Source: Hirudinaria manillensis
Lineage: Eukaryota > Annelida > Clitellata > Hirudinida > Hirudinidae
NCBI GenBank assembly: GCA_034509925.1
Contig: CM067531.1
Coordinates: 93,501 to 157,500 of the forward strand
DNA: 64,000 nt
Direction of reading: 5' to 3'
This document shows, one piece after another, positions 24,400-37,029 of this stretch (its first letter is position 1; every line of letters starts with the position of its first letter). The translations under genes and the position numbers were made by a program. The notes under the pieces are model-generated. The model made no database searches, was not told the DNA's origin, and worked only from the letters and a program-made list of their open reading frames with translations.

Positions 24400-26092
24400 A
24401 TGGCTAACATGGCCAGTGCATGTGCACTGGTAGTTTCTGAAGAGAGGAGTTTTGACCCAGTGAGATCTTGGACCACAAAAACTGCTGCTACAACCTGTGC
24501 CTTTGTGAGTGTCAGCGTCATCAGCATCTGCATCATGGTCGTGTGCGGAGTCTTCGTCGTCCGAGAGTATGCTCTATCCAAGTCTTACAAGAGGTTTTTA
24601 TTTAGCATTATTTTCTAGTCGAACTGTTAAGCGAGGGGTATTTTATTGTCCGCAGAAACCGTTGTTGGGTCGAAGATATATCGCACCTCGACGTGAAAGA
24701 CTGTAACTTCTGTCCGGGACACAAAACAAAGGAGAAAAATAGTGCCTCCTGCATCCAATCCAAGTTTCCTTGTGTGCAAGTCATTGTAGCTTATGAAATT
24801 GATGGCATTAAAAGGGAGGGGTTGCTACACTCCAGCAGTATCGAAGCTTCTGGTATTTTCAGTCAGGTGTGTCGGTTTTACTTTTCGGTGTTAATTTTCA
24901 ATCATCAATTGATAAATCATAATCTCGTGCCGCCTCTCGTGCATAATTGCAACTAATTTTGTGTAAAATTTAAAAGATGGATGATTAAATTCTTACAATT
25001 GCAAGATTAAATTTGAGTGATTGCAGAAGATGTGTGCATTATTAAGATACAAAATGTTGTTCATTCCTAAATACAAAACAAGTGGAAGGACCATCACTAG
25101 CTCAAATTTGATTCATTTTAAAGACAAAAATTAGGAAATTATTTCAATAAATATTCACGAATATTCACATGGTGTTTACGATATGAGGATATAAATAGAG
25201 AAAATTAAAGCAGTCAAGATACAAACGAGTCAGAGGAAAATGGATAAAATAAAGAACGTCATCATGCAATTTCAAAAGCACGACTTTGCCGAAAAAGTTT
25301 TAAGCCGCTTTAGCGTGCGAAGCGAGTGATAATCTGCGTTGTATAATTAATTAATTAGATTTTGAACAAAGTAAAATGACTGCTTCCGTCGCAGGTCGTG
25401 TTTTTCTTTTGCGAATCAAAGCGTGCGATGTATTAATGCAACCTCGATATTTATTTTCATTACAGTGTTCCCACCAGATTTGCTTGAAAGATTTAGAAGC
25501 AAACGAGAAAGCTGTCGATCAGTATTTGGAAAAATGGAAAAATCTGATGGTTCGACATCTCGCCCGTCACGGTGCCGACGATTCGGCCGAGAAAAACGTC
25601 GTCGTGCAATCCATTCTTCGTTACGTGCGGACGGATCTCCAAAGCGAATCTCTGCAAAATTCCTCCGAGTTTCGGTCGACGAAGTCGATGAACGAGATTC
25701 GCGGCCACGATCTCGACGATGGTCGCTTTCAGTGCTTCGTCAACGAACTGGATCCGCACGACGTCATCGAATACAAAAGTTACACCAAGTCGGTGCGAGA
25801 GACGACTTGCAATTGCAAAATAATCATTACGTTCCGTGATCGATTTAGGTCTGATGTCGTTCATTGCATGCTTTGGCCGGCCGTCGTCATCTTGCTGTGC
25901 TGTTGTGCGTTCCTCTACGTCGAAGCCCGCAGGAGGAGTCTGACTTTCTGCGGCCGAAAGGAAGGACCATCGGATCGCGTCAATTTTCCGGAAGGTCGCG
26001 GATTCCTGCCGAGCGGCAAGGCGAAGGTTCGTACCGAAGATCGGTCGGAGAGGGGCCTTCTTTTGCATTTTCCTAAACGCGCTTTCGAATGA
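24400..26092 (+). CDS. Two-pass ion channel auxiliary subunit, KCNMB / TipE type
   Basis: Likely regulatory beta subunit of a voltage-gated channel: BK (Slowpoke) beta subunits and insect TipE proteins share this layout. Exons 24400-24593, 24656-24866 and 25466-26092. The N-terminal cytoplasmic part (about 30 aa) leads to helix 1 (TTCAFVSVSVISICIMVVCG). An extracellular loop of about 200 aa has paired cysteines (NRCWVEDIS, CNFCPG, FPCVQVIVAYEIDG, CSHQICL, FQCFVNELDPHDV). Helix 2 is introduced by HCMLWPAVVILLCCCAF, like the HCxxWP entry of KCNMB proteins. A basic cytoplasmic tail of about 55 aa follows. Between about 25791 and 25850 a 66-nt intron (donor AA|GTCGGT, acceptor TTTAG) would keep frame; removing it restores the usual spacing before helix 2. 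Length is 343 aa without and 321 aa with that intron. The family call is from architecture and short motifs, so BK versus sodium-channel partner is open. Confidence 0.68.
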
Positions 26093-28469
26093 ACGGTCGG
26101 TTTTTAAATTGCGAAGGTGCTCGATCGAAGCCATTTTGTGTCGAGAGGACTCTTGGAGGAGCACCTAAAAGTGGACAAGTCCAGGGAGTGTGAAGTTTAC
26201 ATAAAAAAGGTGATTTTTCTTAAACTCTGCCTTAACAAATTGATCTGTTTGGCCCTTATCAAAAACAGACAAACAAGACTTATCCTGTAAAAAGTAGATT
26301 GCTCGAGGAAAAGGGAAAGGAAGATATCTCGGACGAAGACAAAATCAGTCGACTGTGCTCTAGGAGCGGAAGATTCAGTCGCCCGGAAGTTGAAATTCAA
26401 ACTTCGTGACAAAGCGAGAATGAAGTACCTTTTGCGACCCAAAGGAGGAGTTTAACAACAACATGATTCCCTATTCAAGATTTTAGTCATTTTTTTGGCG
26501 ACGTTTAGATCGTTTAAATCGATTTTGGTTATTTCAAACTTAAGACTAAGTCTCTCCAATGTGTGTTTACAATGGACTGGTGATAACTTAACTTGTAGTG
26601 CCTCTACATTTGCTACCATCCTTATCTTTATTGTTGCTTGCTGTCGCAGGGTGTGAAGTTTTTCGAGTGTTTTTAAATTTGTTTCTGACATTTAATTTAT
26701 TCAACTCTGCACTCCTATTGCAAAATCATTTCAGAATTTGCTTTAACTAAATAAAATGCATTTGAAGCGTCTTCATTTTAGGATTATAAAGTTACGCTAC
26801 AAAATCAAAATAAGCATTGAGTTCTGTAGATAAATACGTTTTGACTGAAGTTGTAAAAACTTTCAGTGTGGGAAGAACACTCGCGAAGGACGAATGTGTA
26901 ATCTATAACGCATGAAAATCTTTAACGTGGTGGTCTAATCTCCGGCACGATAGTGTAATCGTTAACTTACATGGTCGGACGTGTAATTTCAAGTGCAAGA
27001 ATAGCAAACCGCTAGCAACGTTCGTTAACAGTAGATTTATTGTCAAATGTCCTGCTTCGGTCATCCGATTTTCCTGAGGTTTGCACAATTAAGCCCGGAC
27101 GTCAGCCGGACTGATTATGGCGATAGCAGTCAGAGTGATTAATGACTCTCCAATGTAATCTCATTAGACATATCCCCCAGGGACAGCAGGACAGGATGAA
27201 TTATCCTCCTTGAATCCGTGAGTCCATTCTTTTGTCTTTCACCGACTTGGATATCCAGTCGGAGCAAATACTCACGTTGGCATCAGGTTGTCAACGATTT
27301 ATTTCTCTGCGATTACCCTTTTCACTTTATTCCTAAACAATTGAATGCATGTCTTGGTTGGTTAGTTGAATGCAGTGTGCGACGGGAACCTTTTAGCTAG
27401 GATGATAAGTTGACCAAATTCATAGTCGACCTTAAAAGAGATATTTTTCGAAATAAAATCCTACTAGTTGTTATATGTTCTCACGACTCCAGGGGTGTAG
27501 CCAGGCAGACATACTGCGAACGAGGCAAGCGACAAATCCGAAGGGGTTTAACGCCTCGCTTCATATCGGAGTTGCTGGGTCGTAAGATGCCAACGAGTCA
27601 ACATGCCACCAAAGTCTCCAGATCCGTGCACTTGTCAGAGATCCTATGTCGTCACGAAAGCAGGGGCCTCTTTTTTTGCCAGGTTTTCCAAGCCTCACTT
27701 CCCAGATCAAGATTTTAGAAATCGATTTTGAAAAGTTTGAATCCTAATGCAAGTTTTAGGCAATACAACTTCAAACTTTTAAATTCACAAATTAAAAAAA
27801 TACTCGGCAATTGACATGATTATAGACCCCGTATTGATATCTGCTTCTGATAAGCATTCCTTCGAAGAAGGAAAACACGTTATTCCATGCTGTATTCAAG
27901 ACATGGAAATGTGTCAAAAAATGCGTCATTGAAAGGCTTTTAATAAGAAATACTTTATTAACAATAAGAAATCATGTAACAAAGCTCGCAGCGTTCAATA
28001 ATTTGTATTACGGCGAAACTCAGAATTGTAAGTAATTTGGAGACTTTTCCACAGTTCCATTTAGAACATTTTAATGCAAATTCATCCTCTTTCAGACGTT
28101 AGCAACGACATTCTGCCACAATGTTGTCTTTATATAAAATATCTTTATATATACTTTGAATATTTTAAGGCCTAAAGGAGAGATTTTAGTCAAAACATTT
28201 GAAAAATAGGAAAAAATAAAATAATGTAAGCAGAGAAATTGAAAATAGAAAATAATCTGAGTTTTTATTAAGTAGATTGGGAAAAAGGAGAGTTGGAATC
28301 GTTTGAGTTTTATTGGTTGATAACAATAACCTAAAGATGGTCAGAGGATTTGAATGATTGTAATTTCCTTATTGATAACAAGTTATTAGGCATGACGACA
28401 TCATTTCGGTAAAGAAAAACCGGATGAGAAATTGGCAAATTATTTTCTAGTTATCACTCCATTGTTCAC

Positions 28470-28556
28470 CTGATTGAATTAATTAATTAATTAAAGATTA
28501 ATGAATAAATAAATAAATAAATTCATTCGTTCATTCGTTCGTTCGTTCATTGACAC
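28470..28556. repeat. Compound tetranucleotide repeat (ATTA, AATA, ATTC, GTTC)
   Basis: Runs of four-base units change register three times within about 85 bp, ending in ATTCGTTC steps. It is a compound microsatellite in spacer DNA, not a coding or structural RNA feature that I can support. Confidence 0.8.
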
Positions 28557-29117
28557 AGTCAATTCAACATTACGACTTTTTAATGTGTGATGTTGCCGCA
28601 TTTCAAAAGCACAATATTTAAGTGCCTTAACATCAATTTGTGAATATTTCCACATATATTGCCAACAGTAATAGTAATAAAATAGTGCAATTTTAATAAT
28701 TTCCTGATTTAAAATTAATTTAACAACACCATATAAAACACCTAAAACAACTATTTGGTAAGATGAATATTAACCAGGAAATCCGTCTCACAATTAGGTC
28801 TTGAAAATGAAAGATCAGGAGAAACTGAGAAAATATTTACAGCCATCGATGCTGCCAGTCTGAAGAAACCTACTTAAGGAGGGTACACGCGTCTCTCGAC
28901 TTGTTTTGTGTTCCAATTGGAATTGCGATGTTCACTTTCTTACCGAACTTGCGGTCGTTTGAAGAAGATAAAGAGACCATGCAGTTGTTCTCGACAATCA
29001 AAAGTTAAAAGAAAGACAAGCAACCTAATCCTAACCACTTTTGAAGTCCAGAAAAAGGTCGATCCTAGTCGGGATTTATTTATTAATCTCGTGATGAAGG
29101 AACGATCATCTTTGCAA

Positions 29118-29162
29118 CATCGTCGTCGTCGTCAACACCACGATCGTCGTCGTCAACACCAC
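29118..29162 (+). repeat. Short GTC/CAACACCAC tandem repeat before the ATG at 29173
   Basis: Two copies of a (CGT)n-CAACACCACGAT unit lie in the probable 5' UTR. The first coding exon next to it contains an AAC triplet run, so the whole leader is triplet-repeat rich. Confidence 0.7.
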
Positions 29163-29172
29163 AGGTTTTAGG

Positions 29173-32100
29173 ATGGCCTACGCCCCACAACGACACGCTA
29201 CGTCAAAGAAACAGCAGAACAACAACAACAACAACAACAACAACGGAACAGCTTTTTTAGTGTCCGTCATCGTCGTCGCCGTTATTTCACCAACCACTTG
29301 TACCTCAAACATCAATACAGGTGATATGTGTTTCATGAGGAAATACTGTTAAAAATGATCAACGATGCATCATTAAGTAATAAGACCTTTTAGTTGTAAC
29401 CTTTAGCAATTTATAGATTATTCGTTAATGTGTTTCGTGAGTGCCTCCACAAAGAACTTTGAAGTTATTACTTAAATAAATAATTAAATATTAATATTTT
29501 AATATATCTGAAAAGTTTCAGATGGAAATGCATTTTTGCGACTCGGCCAAAATAATGCGCCCCAAGACAAAAGTGGGCCTGAAAAATTAAATACTCTTCT
29601 TGATTTGAAAGACCGCCTCGAGGTGCAATTAGTAGTTTTGTAAGATTACAACAAACAAAGAGATAATTGTGACGTGTGAGAATAAACAGTGAAATGGTCT
29701 TCTACGCCTTGAGGGTTTTACAGGTGCTGATATTGAGAAGCCATTGATATGGCGACGGTCCGAAAATGATTCACTTTCAGCTAAAATTACATCACGGTGT
29801 TCTTGTGGCTGCGAAATTGTAAAAAAAAAAAATTGTGTGCGACAAAAAGCCAAGAACTCGAAGGAGCTTTTCACAAAAAAAAAGAAATAAAACGGAACCA
29901 CTTTTGCCACGAAATCGTATTTCTCGTGGCTTCAATGGCGACAAAAGAAGTGACCGTCGCTCGTGTCGCTCGTGTCGCACGAGATAATTGATAGATGGTG
30001 GGTAGAAAGAGAGAATGAAGAGTGTTTTATTTGCTCGAGAACATTCGATTCACTCATCGTTAGGATGGGCTTCGTTAGCCAAATTGCAGCTTTCAAAGAC
30101 GGAAGCTTGCGACGCCATCAATGCCAACGTCGTAACCACAATCATTATCATCACCGGCAGCTGTACACGGTTGATGACGTCACCATAGTCGCCGTTTCTT
30201 CCTTCCTGCTCTTCCAGCACATTTTTCCTCCGTGTGCCCATCAGCCTGATTTCCTTAATCATCATCATCGTCATCATCGTCATCGTCATCATCGTCATCG
30301 TCATCGTCATCATTGTCATCGTCATCATCGTCATCGTCATCATCGTCATCGTCATCATCGTCATCATCATCATCGACGTCATCATTATCTGATAAACAAT
30401 CACCATCGCTTTGATAATTCATTGGTACGACTGTTTTGTCGTTTATTTTAATAAGTTTTCATTATTACATTCTTTAACCAAAGCTAAAAATCGGTAGCGA
30501 TAATTAAGAAAATATTTCCAGAAATTATCATTGTTATTGATCAGCACCAAAGTGATAAAGTTTGTCGAAAATCGGCAGCAAAACGTGAAGTTCCATACGC
30601 TCGGACATTCGTTTTAATTGATTTCTTTGTTCATTGAATTTATAAAATATTTATCCGATCGTCTGTCCGGTCATTGGGACTGGGACAAAACATTTTCTTC
30701 CTCGTTGGTTCCTGTGCTTTGGTCACTGTTTCATCATTCGTCATCATTACACGTTAACCATCCAGAATGGATTGACAGAAATTAAACGACTGATTGTTTT
30801 GTCACATTTTATTATTTAATAATAATAATTATTATTATTAATATTATTAGTTTGTTATCCTGTATTCCTTTAAGCTGGGAGCAATGTTTTACTGATCAGA
30901 TTACCTTGTACGGTAATTCAAAGATTGAACGAAGGATCACAATCACTGTCGTTACTTGTTCACCAATCACTTCGATTTCTTTGAGCTTGAGCGATGTTTG
31001 AAATTCTCGGTGGGTGGTTCGGCATTCCCATGCGTGGACACGTGCTCGCCATCCACGTGCTCGCCACCCTCAAATACAAACACAAGCCCGTCCGTCAACA
31101 ACTCAGAGGCTTTGGTTCCTCTTTAGGACCAATTATACGGGAGTCGTTAATTTTAATAAGGAGCGCCCTTACAAGACAGCCTCGCTTGCTTTTCCAAACT
31201 CGAATTTATGGGACTCTTCCAGAATTCTGAATTTGTCGGAGTCTTTAGTAATAAAAGATTGTGAAATGAATATTTCAGTTGAAGTGAGAAATCGGGATAA
31301 TATATCTGCTGTTCAGTGATAGGGATTTGTAACCACGGATTTCTGATCTAGGCTCGCCATAGTCCGATTAATTTGTAGGATAATAAGTCCTGCTTCATTT
31401 CAACTTGGCTTTAAACCCTGTTAGATTTCTAACATTCCGATGCTGTTTCTTTTTTGTGAAGGCAGACACCTCTCGTCCGTACCTTGTTCCATTGCCCGCG
31501 AGAAATTAATGTTTGTACGGTGGTGACGCCTCAACGAAACTTGGAAATCTCGAAAGCTCCCCAAATAGCAGATCAATGTCGCCGATTGAGCATTGAAGAA
31601 GTTATGTCGGCAGAAATCGAGAGAAAGAATCGTAAAATTATTCCTGCCCACGGGTAAAGTCAGTGAGTGAGAGTTAAGTGAGAGGGTAAGTTCAGGACGA
31701 ACCTCCTCGACCATAATCAAAACTGACGATCAAAGATGCCCGATGCATCTCGGATTTATGCTTCGGTTTTCTTGAGGGACTGACGTTTAGGAAAACTTGA
31801 AAGGAATGCCGTTCTTTAGCATCCTTAAAATTGCTGCCCGTGAATAGTCGTAGGAGAAATGTCGACCGATGGAACAAGATGTAGCCGTTATCTGCAAGTT
31901 TTTCGAATCAGACTGCACTAAATCCCTTCGTGGTGCAGTCTGATCTCCGGGTCGAGTCTCGCGTGCTTTAAATCCTCAACATCTTTGTTTTTCTTCGTCT
32001 CCGAGGGTGGATGGGATGGCCGCTCGGACCTGATCGATAGATTGATTGATTCGTTAAGCCATGCATGTTACATGAAGAGACCGTTAGTCGTTGAAAATCT

Positions 32101-35100
32101 TGCTGCGCAAATTTAGGCTTTCGCTTCATCATCACCGGACATCCAAAAATACGTGGTGTTTTTCCGAACTGCTTCTTCACTCGGCATAATGTAGACCGTG
32201 ATGCCATTAATAAAACAGCGGCAGTTCCCCTGGTATCAAAATTTACAGCTCGCTGGACTCTCGTGCTCCTCCCCTGATCTGCCTCTTCAAAACTTCGAAT
32301 TAATACGATATTTTTTCGGATTAATTTAATATTACGATATTCTTTTAGAAATAGCTGCCTGTTTTAGCCAATTCATAGGCATCATGAAAATCTCGACAGT
32401 TTAACTTTAAATGTAAAGAATTTTCCTTAACTACTTCCACGTTTTTAATTTTAATAAAATCACAAATGACAATTGCATTTTAAGAAATTTTTTTAATAAA
32501 TATTCATGAAAGTAGTTTTTAATTTAGAATGTAAAATGCCAGAGAAATGGTGGGGAAAGTATTATCAAAGCGGACTAGGAGACATAATCATTGGCGAGAA
32601 CTACATGACGACCAAAGGACTCTGCATTAACCAAACGAAAGATTTCTATGTTTTCTTTAATAGGTCTGTAATTTCTTTTGCCTTTTTTTTTGTTTCTGAA
32701 GAGAATAAAAGATAAATTTCAATCTTTTTCTGTATCCAGAGAAGAGGATTGCTTCTATTGCCTGGTCATGCTGAGAATGCATAGAAATATTCTCCAATAC
32801 AGAGAAAGTAAGTCTTTCTCCGGCACGAATTCTTACAATTATTTTGAATGAATTTTGGCGTAATTGACTCGAATAACATTCATTTTTCCAACGTAAGGCC
32901 ACTGCGTTAGATCGAGACTGCAAAGCATTTGTTCTCATGTGCAACTGGAAACTCCCATGCACACCATGGTTAGAGGTTAGTCCCTTACATTATTGGTTGC
33001 TTATTTTCATCTAAAGACCTCGCCTCCGACATCATTTGAGTTAATTTTCCGAGACGACACGCTAAGTTTTATTATCGAGCACCCGGCCATTAGATTCACC
33101 AAGTCGTGTTTATTTCTACCAATTTTCGGCGCTGGTTTCCCAGGCGCAAATCCGTTCCTTAAGCATTGTTTTATCATTGTCACGTTGTAACCTCTTTATT
33201 GCAGCGAAATTGCGCCAATTCCGGATATATTTGCGATATTATTTCGTGTTATTGGTGAAAATGCTTGCTTTAAAGTTAAGATAATATTATTTAGAGGCAT
33301 CGATATCATTTTTTAATCATCTTTGTTCATTAAGAAATTGATCTTGTCCTCATGTAAATTGTGAGTGGGTAACAACAGCTGCAGTTCTGTTGCATACATG
33401 CAAGACAGCTCCTTGCTAGTTATTTTTGAACATGCGACTGGATAGCCGAAGTTTTCAATTGAATTAAACACAAAAAAAAATGGAATTGATTAAACGACAT
33501 ACATAAACGAAATTTTCGTGAATAATCATTCAGTTGAGTTTAAAGCGCTTTTGCATCCAAGACAATATCAACCAGAAAATGCCGACGCCATAAAGTGCCC
33601 CTTGAATGATGTGTACCTCTTTAACATCAACGATCCACTGAGAGAGCCCTGTTCACACATGGATTCTGTTGCCAGGCCTTGCGTTGGCAGGACGAGGTAC
33701 CAAATGCTTCTCAAAAGTTGCAAACATGGCTTCGAAATCCAGAACGGTATAGATTCCAATCTTTCGCTGCGTAATGATAATACATTTATATTGAGAGGAT
33801 GTTGGGGTTAGGCTTGTCCGATGTTACAGCAATGTTACGGTGGCATCGGTTTCTGTGATTAGGCCTGATATTAATCGATTGGAATTTTGGATGCAGGTGA
33901 ACTTCACATGGACTGCATAGGGACTTGGAAAGAAGGTTCGGACATTTATTTGTACGTGAGGATATCCAGGGAGGGCTTACACAAACCTGACGATACTCAC
34001 AGATGTTTGGTACGAACAAAATAATAGCCCAGTAGCGTAAACCGATGAAAGAAATCGTAGAAAAGAAATTGAGAGAGAGTCATCTTGTTTTATTATCGCC
34101 AGACTGAGATTAATTTTATTTCACCAGCGTTATCGGGGCACTGACTTAGAAGTTTGGGCTGCCATGTCGGCTGATGCCACCTGCCAGGGATTGAGATCCT
34201 CGAACGATGGTCCTTACGTTCTGAGACTTTTAAGGAGTGAGATTAAGTTCTCTAGGTTTCCAAGATTTTCATGTCCTTCCTGATGCACGTTGCATTTCAG
34301 ATAACACCTCCACGCTTGATGACTCTTGTCAGTTTCCCGATTGGCTGGACGACGTCACGTGGTTTGACAACAAGAAGAATGTCAAGATCAGATTGGACAA
34401 GGAAGCAGGAATTCTAACGGAATACAGGAGATTCAGCTTCGAGTCGCCATTGCGTCTGTCTTCGCCAGCACCCAAATGGACGTCGTACGAGCAGTCGACA
34501 GAACTTCGCTGTCTTAACACCGAGGACGAAGAAAGCGATGAATTTCTGGCAATTGTCGGCAAGAATCACAAATGGTGACAATTGCAAGCATTCAAAGCGC
34601 TTAAATTAATTACGTATTTAATTTTATTTATTTAATTATTTATTTTTTTATTTAATTAATTACATATCTTTTCTCTCCATAAAGTCATGTTGAAACTCAG
34701 TGTCTCAAGCTGTCCAAACATACGAAGGCGGTTTTTTCAGCTGCCAAAAGTAATGAAGTTCATTAAACTTTATTCAAAGCACAGGGGAGTTACAAAGTGT
34801 TACTTAGATAACCTCTTTTCTTAAGGCAGTCTGGACAAAATGACCAGCGATATTTCAGCTTGTCTCAAGATTCGCTATGGGCTTCGTCATGTTTTCTTCG
34901 GTAAGTAATCAGTTTAATTAATTGATTACCTGCTGAACAAGAAACAAAGAAATTAGCGGAACATTGCATTAGGTCCTCACGTCAACAAATAAAACAGTGC
35001 TTAAATGCGCCTGTAAGCTGTAAAATAAATTAGCTAAAGATTTAACCCTCTCTTTGCAAATTGTCTCAATCAACTCACATAAATCAGCATCTACCAAACG

Positions 35101-36500
35101 CGCTATTGAAATTCTAGAATCTCTGGTTGCTTCGTCTGAGATGAAGATTTGAATGCTGACCGTTATCGTGAATACGAGAGAAGGCATTTCGAATGTCGAG
35201 TAATGTCGCGAGTGCATTTAGGAAGCATTAGAAAGAAAATAATTTTTAAAAATGCAACTGCACTTTAAAACCAACAATTCAACTCGGACTAGCCGATCAC
35301 ATCTTCTCAACGACGTCCGTCTGCTCTTCTCCCGGGGTTTATTATTCTCACCAGGATGATGACTGTCCGATGAAGGTGTCCATCGGTTGCCATGGTGAGA
35401 CACGAATCCTCATGGACCGGACCTGCGAAGGCCAAACAGGTTAAAACAATTGCAACCTCAAACGACGGCCGTTAATATTTAACAAATAAATGCTGTAATT
35501 TCGCAGAGTTATTCGATTGCACCACAAGCTGGACAGACAAGCGTAGGAGTTTCATCGTCGCTAAGAAGTTGGGCGTAGGATCCATTCATTGTTTCGTGAG
35601 TTTATGCAAAATTAAAGCGTTTCAAGCAACTCTACAAAGGCTAGGGTTAGGCTGGTATTTTAAATTATTATTGAAGATGAAGGTCAGAGGACGCCTTAAA
35701 GGATAATCCTCACACATTTCTAAAACATTTCTGTGTCGCCTGTTACTCAGCTTATTTAAGGATTTAAACCAGTGGCGAAAATAGGGCACTTTGGCGAGGG
35801 TCTAACGCTAGCCACAAGATTCTTGGGGAAGAAAAAAGTTGGATGCGGGCCACGAGCAGATGAAATGTATATAAATATACAAGTATAATATACATTCGAG
35901 TAAAAGGTTTAAAAACTTGCTTCCCGTCCTGGTCAACCCCCAACCGACACCGGTGCTGATCACATCGTAGGAAAGAGCACAAATTTACTAAAAATTCTTT
36001 TTCAATATCGACAAATAAACAAATTCTTTTAAGGTTTTTGGCAGTGAATCCAGGCTCCTGCACTACAACGAAAACTGCAGCGGTTTCACTGACCAACGAG
36101 CAAACTCGGCTTTCCCAATATTCGGTTGGCTTGCTATTTTAGCGAAAGATTCGTGGGATGCACGTAAGAATTTCCGACTGCAATTTCAGAACCATGTCAT
36201 GGGGCGAACCCTTCCTACCTACATTTTACATCCTCCAGCGCAGGAAGCAAGTCGTCACTTCCCGACGACGATGAGGACGCGGGCGGATCCAGCGGTTTGG
36301 ATCGACCGACGTCGGAAGGCAAAAGAGAAAAACACATTTACTTGACCAATGGCAACTCGTACGTGACAATCGAGGGAGTTTGGGAAGTCAAGAACATGAA
36401 CAGCGGATCAAAGCCGCCGAACAACCACGGTCGCGCCCCGACTTTCGCAGCGCCGCTGGTCATTTCACTGACTTTCAGTTACTTGCGGCTTCGCAAATAA
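29173..36500 (+). CDS. Secreted or membrane-anchored Cys-rich multidomain protein (DUF7042-DUF7045-like)
   Basis: Function unknown. Exon 1 (29173-29320) encodes a polar start with nine consecutive Asn, then a hydrophobic segment (TAFLVSVIVVAVISPTTC) that looks like a signal peptide or anchor. Its phase fits exon 2 after a 3.2-kb intron. Further exons: 32528-32663, 32740-32807, 32898-32975, 33534-33746, 33897-34009, 34128-34236, 34301-34574, 34685-34749, 34826-34900, 35293-35439, 35507-about 35595, 36190-36500; phases agree except the last join. The protein is a string of Cys modules: CKMPEKWWGKYYQSG, then CPLNDVYLF to WKEGSDIYLYVR, then CQFPDWLDDVTWF, then CPMKVSIGCHGETRI. From memory these resemble Pfam DUF7044/7043/7042/7045, found together in arthropod proteins. 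The C-terminus ends in a hydrophobic run (FAAPLVISLTFSYL), suggesting a GPI signal or membrane anchor. Confidence 0.72.
29321..32527 (+). other. Large first intron of the Cys-rich gene
   Basis: 3.2 kb between exon 1 (ending ACA G|gtgata) and exon 2 (tttag|AATGT), by far the longest intron in this gene. It holds an ATC/GTC microsatellite at 30260-30388. Open frames in it (for example 29963-30451 and its antisense) are products of that repeat. Confidence 0.6.
30260..30388. repeat. (ATC/GTC)n compound microsatellite
   Basis: About 125 bp made of CATCAT and CGTCAT steps with few interruptions. It creates artificial His/Arg-rich frames on the plus strand and Met/Thr-rich frames on the minus strand. 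Confidence 0.95.
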
Positions 36501-36713
36501 GGCGAAAATATTTCACATGCACCGTGATACGTCGCGTTGCCGACCTGCATTCACCGTTTCCTATGCATCCCGATCCGATCCAGTTTAAGGAGTAACTTTG
36601 CCCTCAAAAATGCTTCCTCAATTTTGCACTTATTTTTCTGCACTAATTTGTTTGGTTCTGAAATGCAAACTGCTTTGTACAGATTAGAACTTGTTTTGCA
36701 TGATTTCAAATTG

Positions 36714-36719
36714 AATAAA
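36714..36719 (+). terminator. Candidate polyadenylation signal, Cys-rich gene
   Basis: AATAAA about 210 nt after the stop codon at 36498-36500, on the coding strand, in a short convergent spacer. Confidence 0.45.
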
Positions 36720-36913
36720 TAGGAATGAATTTATAAAATGAATGATAATAAAAACGACGACGAGGTGCCATTGCCGAGACGAATCGAATTCGTGCGACGC
36801 GAGAGGAGGAGCAGAAGAGCACGGAGATCGGATCGTCTTCGCGGAGGTCACGTTCGGTACCAAACCGGTGCTTATCGCAGGGTTCTGAAAATAAAAAATA
36901 TTTAAAGTTGCTG

Positions 36914-36919
36914 TTTATT
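36914..36919 (-). terminator. Candidate polyadenylation signal, LMLN
   Basis: TTTATT on the plus strand reads AATAAA on the minus strand, about 110 nt past the LMLN stop at 37030. Confidence 0.45.
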
Positions 36920-37029
36920 GGTATATTGGTGTCTAAACACTAAAACTAGTACCATTACATGTGAAAGTGTATCCACAGGGCTTAATGAATAAAACATCTG
37001 CCTACCATGAGACATGGATTTGAATATCA

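Larger units (their letters stand above)
26093..29172. other. Spacer and 5' leader region of the Cys-rich secreted gene
   Basis: AT-rich, no supported gene. AATAAA at 26750-26755 could end the channel-subunit transcript. A frame at 27410-27718 and one at 28908-29171 lack family features; the second ends just before the ATG at 29173 and is more likely 5' UTR. Confidence 0.5.
36501..37029. other. Spacer between converging Cys-rich gene and LMLN
   Basis: Contains the 3' UTRs of both. AATAAA at 36714-36719 (+) suits the Cys-rich gene and TTTATT at 36914-36919 gives AATAAA on the minus strand for LMLN. A 55-codon Arg-rich frame at about 36738-36905 (+) has no recognised motif. Confidence 0.55.

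Noticed and set aside
25493-26164. 223-codon open frame on the minus strand
   Set aside because: It mirrors the last exon of the channel-subunit gene, whose cysteine pattern and membrane helices support the plus-strand reading.
30050-30451. His/Arg-rich and Met/Thr-rich frames on the two strands
   Set aside because: Both are translations of the ATC/GTC microsatellite in the first intron of the Cys-rich gene.
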